DNA from: CAZSVI01 sp964610205
GTDB taxonomy: Bacteria > Bacillota > Clostridia > DSM-8532
Direction: 5' to 3'
Assembly: GCA_964610205.1 (NCBI GenBank)
Contig: CAZSVI010000158.1
Span: 1 to 7,002 of the forward strand
DNA length: 7,002 nt
Of the stretch, positions 5,018-7,002 are shown one piece after another (position 1 is the stretch's first letter; the number at the start of each line of letters is the position of its first letter). Position numbers and translations under genes: made by a program. The notes below the pieces were generated by a model, which saw only the letters and a program-made list of their open reading frames with translations, searched no databases and had not been told where the DNA came from.

Positions 5018-6460
5018 CTAATCTATTAAAACATTGTGGGAGCGTAAAACATTTTGCAATTTAGAAATATCAATGGTTCTTGGAGTGGTCTTATTAGTTG
5101 AGCAAAGTGCCGCGGCAGTGCCTGCAGCCTCTCCTGTTGCCATGCAAACCGGCATGCCGCGCGTTGAACCAAGCGCCATATGCGTTACAGATATGCATCT
5201 TCCACTTATAAATAAATTCTCTACTTTTTGAGGTATCAGGCATCTCAGCGGTATATCATAACCCTGTGGCTCTTTTGATTCGACCCAAACCTGTCCTCCT
5301 CTTTCCTCATGCAGTTGCCCGCCGGTAACACTATGGACATTCATTGCGCGTCCACACCTTGCTATAACATCAGGAAATTTCCGATTGGATATAATATCAT
5401 CTTCATTAAGAACATATTCACCCATAATACGTCGGGAATCCCGTGTTCCAATAAGTGGTGCTGTAGAAATCAGATAACTGTTTTCAAATCCGGGAATATA
5501 TTTTTTTACAAAATTTACTATCGCGGGCGCCTGAATCATTCTCGTGAATAATTCAGCCTTATTTAGCTGATCAGCATCGGAGCAGTCGATTCCATATGCC
5601 ATATCAGTAAGTATTTTTATTTGTCCCTCGGGTAGATAGCTGCGCGAAACAAAGAAAATAGGATAAGGGAAATCATATACCGCTCCAATGGGAATCGGAA
5701 AATCACCATTATGAAAAGCTTTCTGAATAAGAGACCGAAAACCTGAAAGATCAACAGGAGCGCCCCTGTCATAGAGCTTTTGCCAGCCGTCTACTGTTCC
5801 GTTATGCAACTCTTGTGGGTTTTCCTTTAAATAATTAAGAATTTTCTGAAAGTCAACACCACCTATTCTAACAAATAAGGATATCGGCATACATCTGCCA
5901 TCTTCTTTTCTGCCTGTTTCAAAGGGAGCGAAGGACCAGGCTGCAATATCTCCGTCTGCGGTTGAATCAACATACTGATCGGCTACAATCAGTTCTTCAC
6001 CGTTTTTATTAGCAATGCGAACTCCGGTTATTTTCCCACCATCCATAACAGTTCCGAAAGCAAAGCTATTAAGCATTAAATGAACGCCTGCTGCTTTCAT
6101 CATCTCAAACAGAATTACCTTTAATTCCTCATCGTCAAATTCAACGCGCATGCTTGGCCCGTCTTTTTCCAGATATGCCGCATTGCGTTCTTTTAGCCGG
6201 GTAATAATTTCTTCAGCTATTCCCTTCACGGTTTGCTTCGTCTCATGGTCAACACACAGATAAGCGCCATTCCTCATACCATGAGCATGAGTACGAAATC
6301 CATGTAATCCTGTTACTTGACCAGCTGTCATCTGACCACCAATAAAACTCATCTTTTCTACAAGTATAGTTTTAGCACCGGTTCGTGCTGCTGCGAGAGC
6401 AGCTCCGACACCCGCAGGGCCACTCCCGAATACTGCTACATCAGCTTTAATTATTCTCAT
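5018..6460 (-). CDS. FAD-dependent oxidoreductase, FAD_oxidored (PF12831) type
   Basis: A complete 480-residue flavoprotein. The N-terminus has the Rossmann dinucleotide-binding motif GSGPAGVGAALAAARTG (residues 12-28) with the ribose-binding Glu at 35 (VEK), followed by FIGGQMT (39-45). A central STADGDIAAWSF segment matches the family's D-TGDGDLA motif, followed by PISLFVRIGGVD. The C-terminal FAD-closing region runs from GRCISVTHMALGSTRG (from residue 420) to CMATGEAAGTAAAL (ending at 452). No signal peptide or membrane segment is present, so it is cytosolic. Members often sit with CUT1 sugar transporters in Bacillota and are thought to oxidise imported sugars, polyols or their derivatives; the substrate here is unknown. 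The ATG start follows AAAGGAGC at ideal spacing. The ABC permease gene ends 30 bases upstream, so both are likely in one operon. Confidence 0.9.
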   Translation of the reverse strand: MRIIKADVAVFGSGPAGVGAALAAARTGAKTILVEKMSFIGGQMTAGQVTGLHGFRTHAHGMRNGAYLCVDHETKQTVKGIAEEIITRLKERNAAYLEKDGPSMRVEFDDEELKVILFEMMKAAGVHLMLNSFAFGTVMDGGKITGVRIANKNGEELIVADQYVDSTADGDIAAWSFAPFETGRKEDGRCMPISLFVRIGGVDFQKILNYLKENPQELHNGTVDGWQKLYDRGAPVDLSGFRSLIQKAFHNGDFPIPIGAVYDFPYPIFFVSRSYLPEGQIKILTDMAYGIDCSDADQLNKAELFTRMIQAPAIVNFVKKYIPGFENSYLISTAPLIGTRDSRRIMGEYVLNEDDIISNRKFPDVIARCGRAMNVHSVTGGQLHEERGGQVWVESKEPQGYDIPLRCLIPQKVENLFISGRCISVTHMALGSTRGMPVCMATGEAAGTAAALCSTNKTTPRTIDISKLQNVLRSHNVLID

Positions 6461-6490
6461 TATATATTGCTCCTTTCTGATTAAAAACTT

Positions 6491-7002
6491 CTATTCCTTT
6501 ACAGCCCCGAATGTAAGTCCCTTCGCAAGGCCCCTGTGAGTAAGTATTACAAAAATAATCGGTGGAATAACCGATATAGTTATGGCTGCCGACATCGGCG
6601 CCCACATTATCCCTTCCTCGGTAATAAATGACATTGCCAATAATGGAAGCGTCTTGGAACTGGATTGTGTAAGTGCTATTGCCAGAGAAAAATCATTCCA
6701 GGATAACAGAAATGAAAAAACTCCTGTGGCTACAAGACCAGGCATAATGACAGGCAAGTATACTCTCCACAGCATATCAAAGTATGAACATCCATCAATT
6801 AACGCAGCGTCTACCAAGGTTGAAGGTATATCGGCCATAAACCCACGCAGCATCCAGATTGTAAGCGGAAGATTTATAGCCGTATAGGCCAGGATCAAGG
6901 CAATCCTTGTATCAAGCAGACCCAGTGAATTAATGAGTAAAAAGAAGGGTGGAAACGGCAACATGAATGGGTACCAAAAAGTATACCAACGATATAGAGA
7001 AA
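6491..7002 (-). CDS. Sugar ABC transporter permease, CUT1 / MalG type (5' end outside window)
   Basis: This is the C-terminal part of a membrane permease; the frame stays open to the right edge, so the true start lies outside. Counting from the Met at 6964, residues 51-77 hold the EAA loop (DAALIDGCSYFDMLWRVYLP then IMPGL) that docks on the cytoplasmic ATPase. Hydrophobic spans lie at about 4-16, 21-36, 74-90 and 120-142. MLRGFMADIPSTLVDAA and SWNDFSLAIAL are typical of MalG-like subunits of carbohydrate uptake transporters, which work with a second permease and a solute-binding lipoprotein, presumably encoded further upstream. The end is normal (GLAKGLTFGAVKE). Sequence before 6964 reads FLYRWYTFWYPF in this frame, unlike the usual hydrophobic span; another frame reads FSIVGILFGT, so a frame shift near 6966-6972 is possible. 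The gene probably heads the operon segment with the FAD enzyme. Confidence 0.85.
   Translation of the reverse strand, partial: SLYRWYTFWYPFMLPFPPFFLLINSLGLLDTRIALILAYTAINLPLTIWMLRGFMADIPSTLVDAALIDGCSYFDMLWRVYLPVIMPGLVATGVFSFLLSWNDFSLAIALTQSSSKTLPLLAMSFITEEGIMWAPMSAAITISVIPPIIFVILTHRGLAKGLTFGAVKE

Noticed and set aside
6582..6887. Plus-strand open frame of 101 codons opposite the ABC permease
   Set aside because: It lies entirely inside the well-supported permease on the other strand and has no RBS or recognisable motif.
1..7002. CRISPR array, tRNA or rRNA genes
   Set aside because: No regularly spaced direct repeats, no cloverleaf-like segments with T-loop consensus and no rRNA-like stretches were seen by eye.

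Overview
The window looks like a chromosomal segment of a low-GC Gram-positive bacterium, most likely a member of the Clostridia (Bacillota). The evidence is AT-rich coding and intergenic DNA, strong GGAGG-type ribosome-binding sites, frequent TTG and GTG starts, and the gene families present. Species cannot be named from this sequence alone.

Layout. Bases 1-948 hold no intact gene that I can defend. They contain the decayed remains of a DsrE/DsrF-like gene (minus strand, about 255-665, two frame displacements and several stops). Next to it is a 22-codon open frame with a strong Shine-Dalgarno (166-234, minus). Bases 666-936 are unexplained and carry small inverted repeats. Bases 949-2161 carry a two-gene plus-strand unit: a 74-residue protein of unknown function, and a 324-residue protein whose C-terminus resembles the FIST C-terminal ligand-sensing fold (I believe the DUF6976-type family). 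It converges on the minus-strand genes across a spacer full of palindromes (2162-2289).

From 2290 to the right edge every gene is on the minus strand. In transcription order they are: a partial CUT1-type sugar ABC permease (7002-6491), a PF12831-type FAD-dependent oxidoreductase (6460-5018), a 200-bp spacer with a very long inverted repeat and a candidate promoter, a LacI-family repressor (4809-3817), a homologue of the Anabaena sensory rhodopsin transducer (ASRT, 3772-3401), and an AEC-family transporter (3237-2290).

How they may work together. Importer permease, FAD oxidoreductase and LacI repressor form a typical carbohydrate or polyol uptake and oxidation locus; the substrate cannot be read from sequence. 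The most notable member is the ASRT-family protein. No rhodopsin gene is visible, and the gene lies 44 nt behind a sugar-type repressor. This fits the published proposal that the ASRT superfamily is a general small-molecule, probably sugar-binding, domain that was only secondarily recruited to a photosensor. A second putative ligand-sensing protein (FIST-like) lies on the opposite strand about 3 kb away, but nothing in the sequence ties it to the same pathway.
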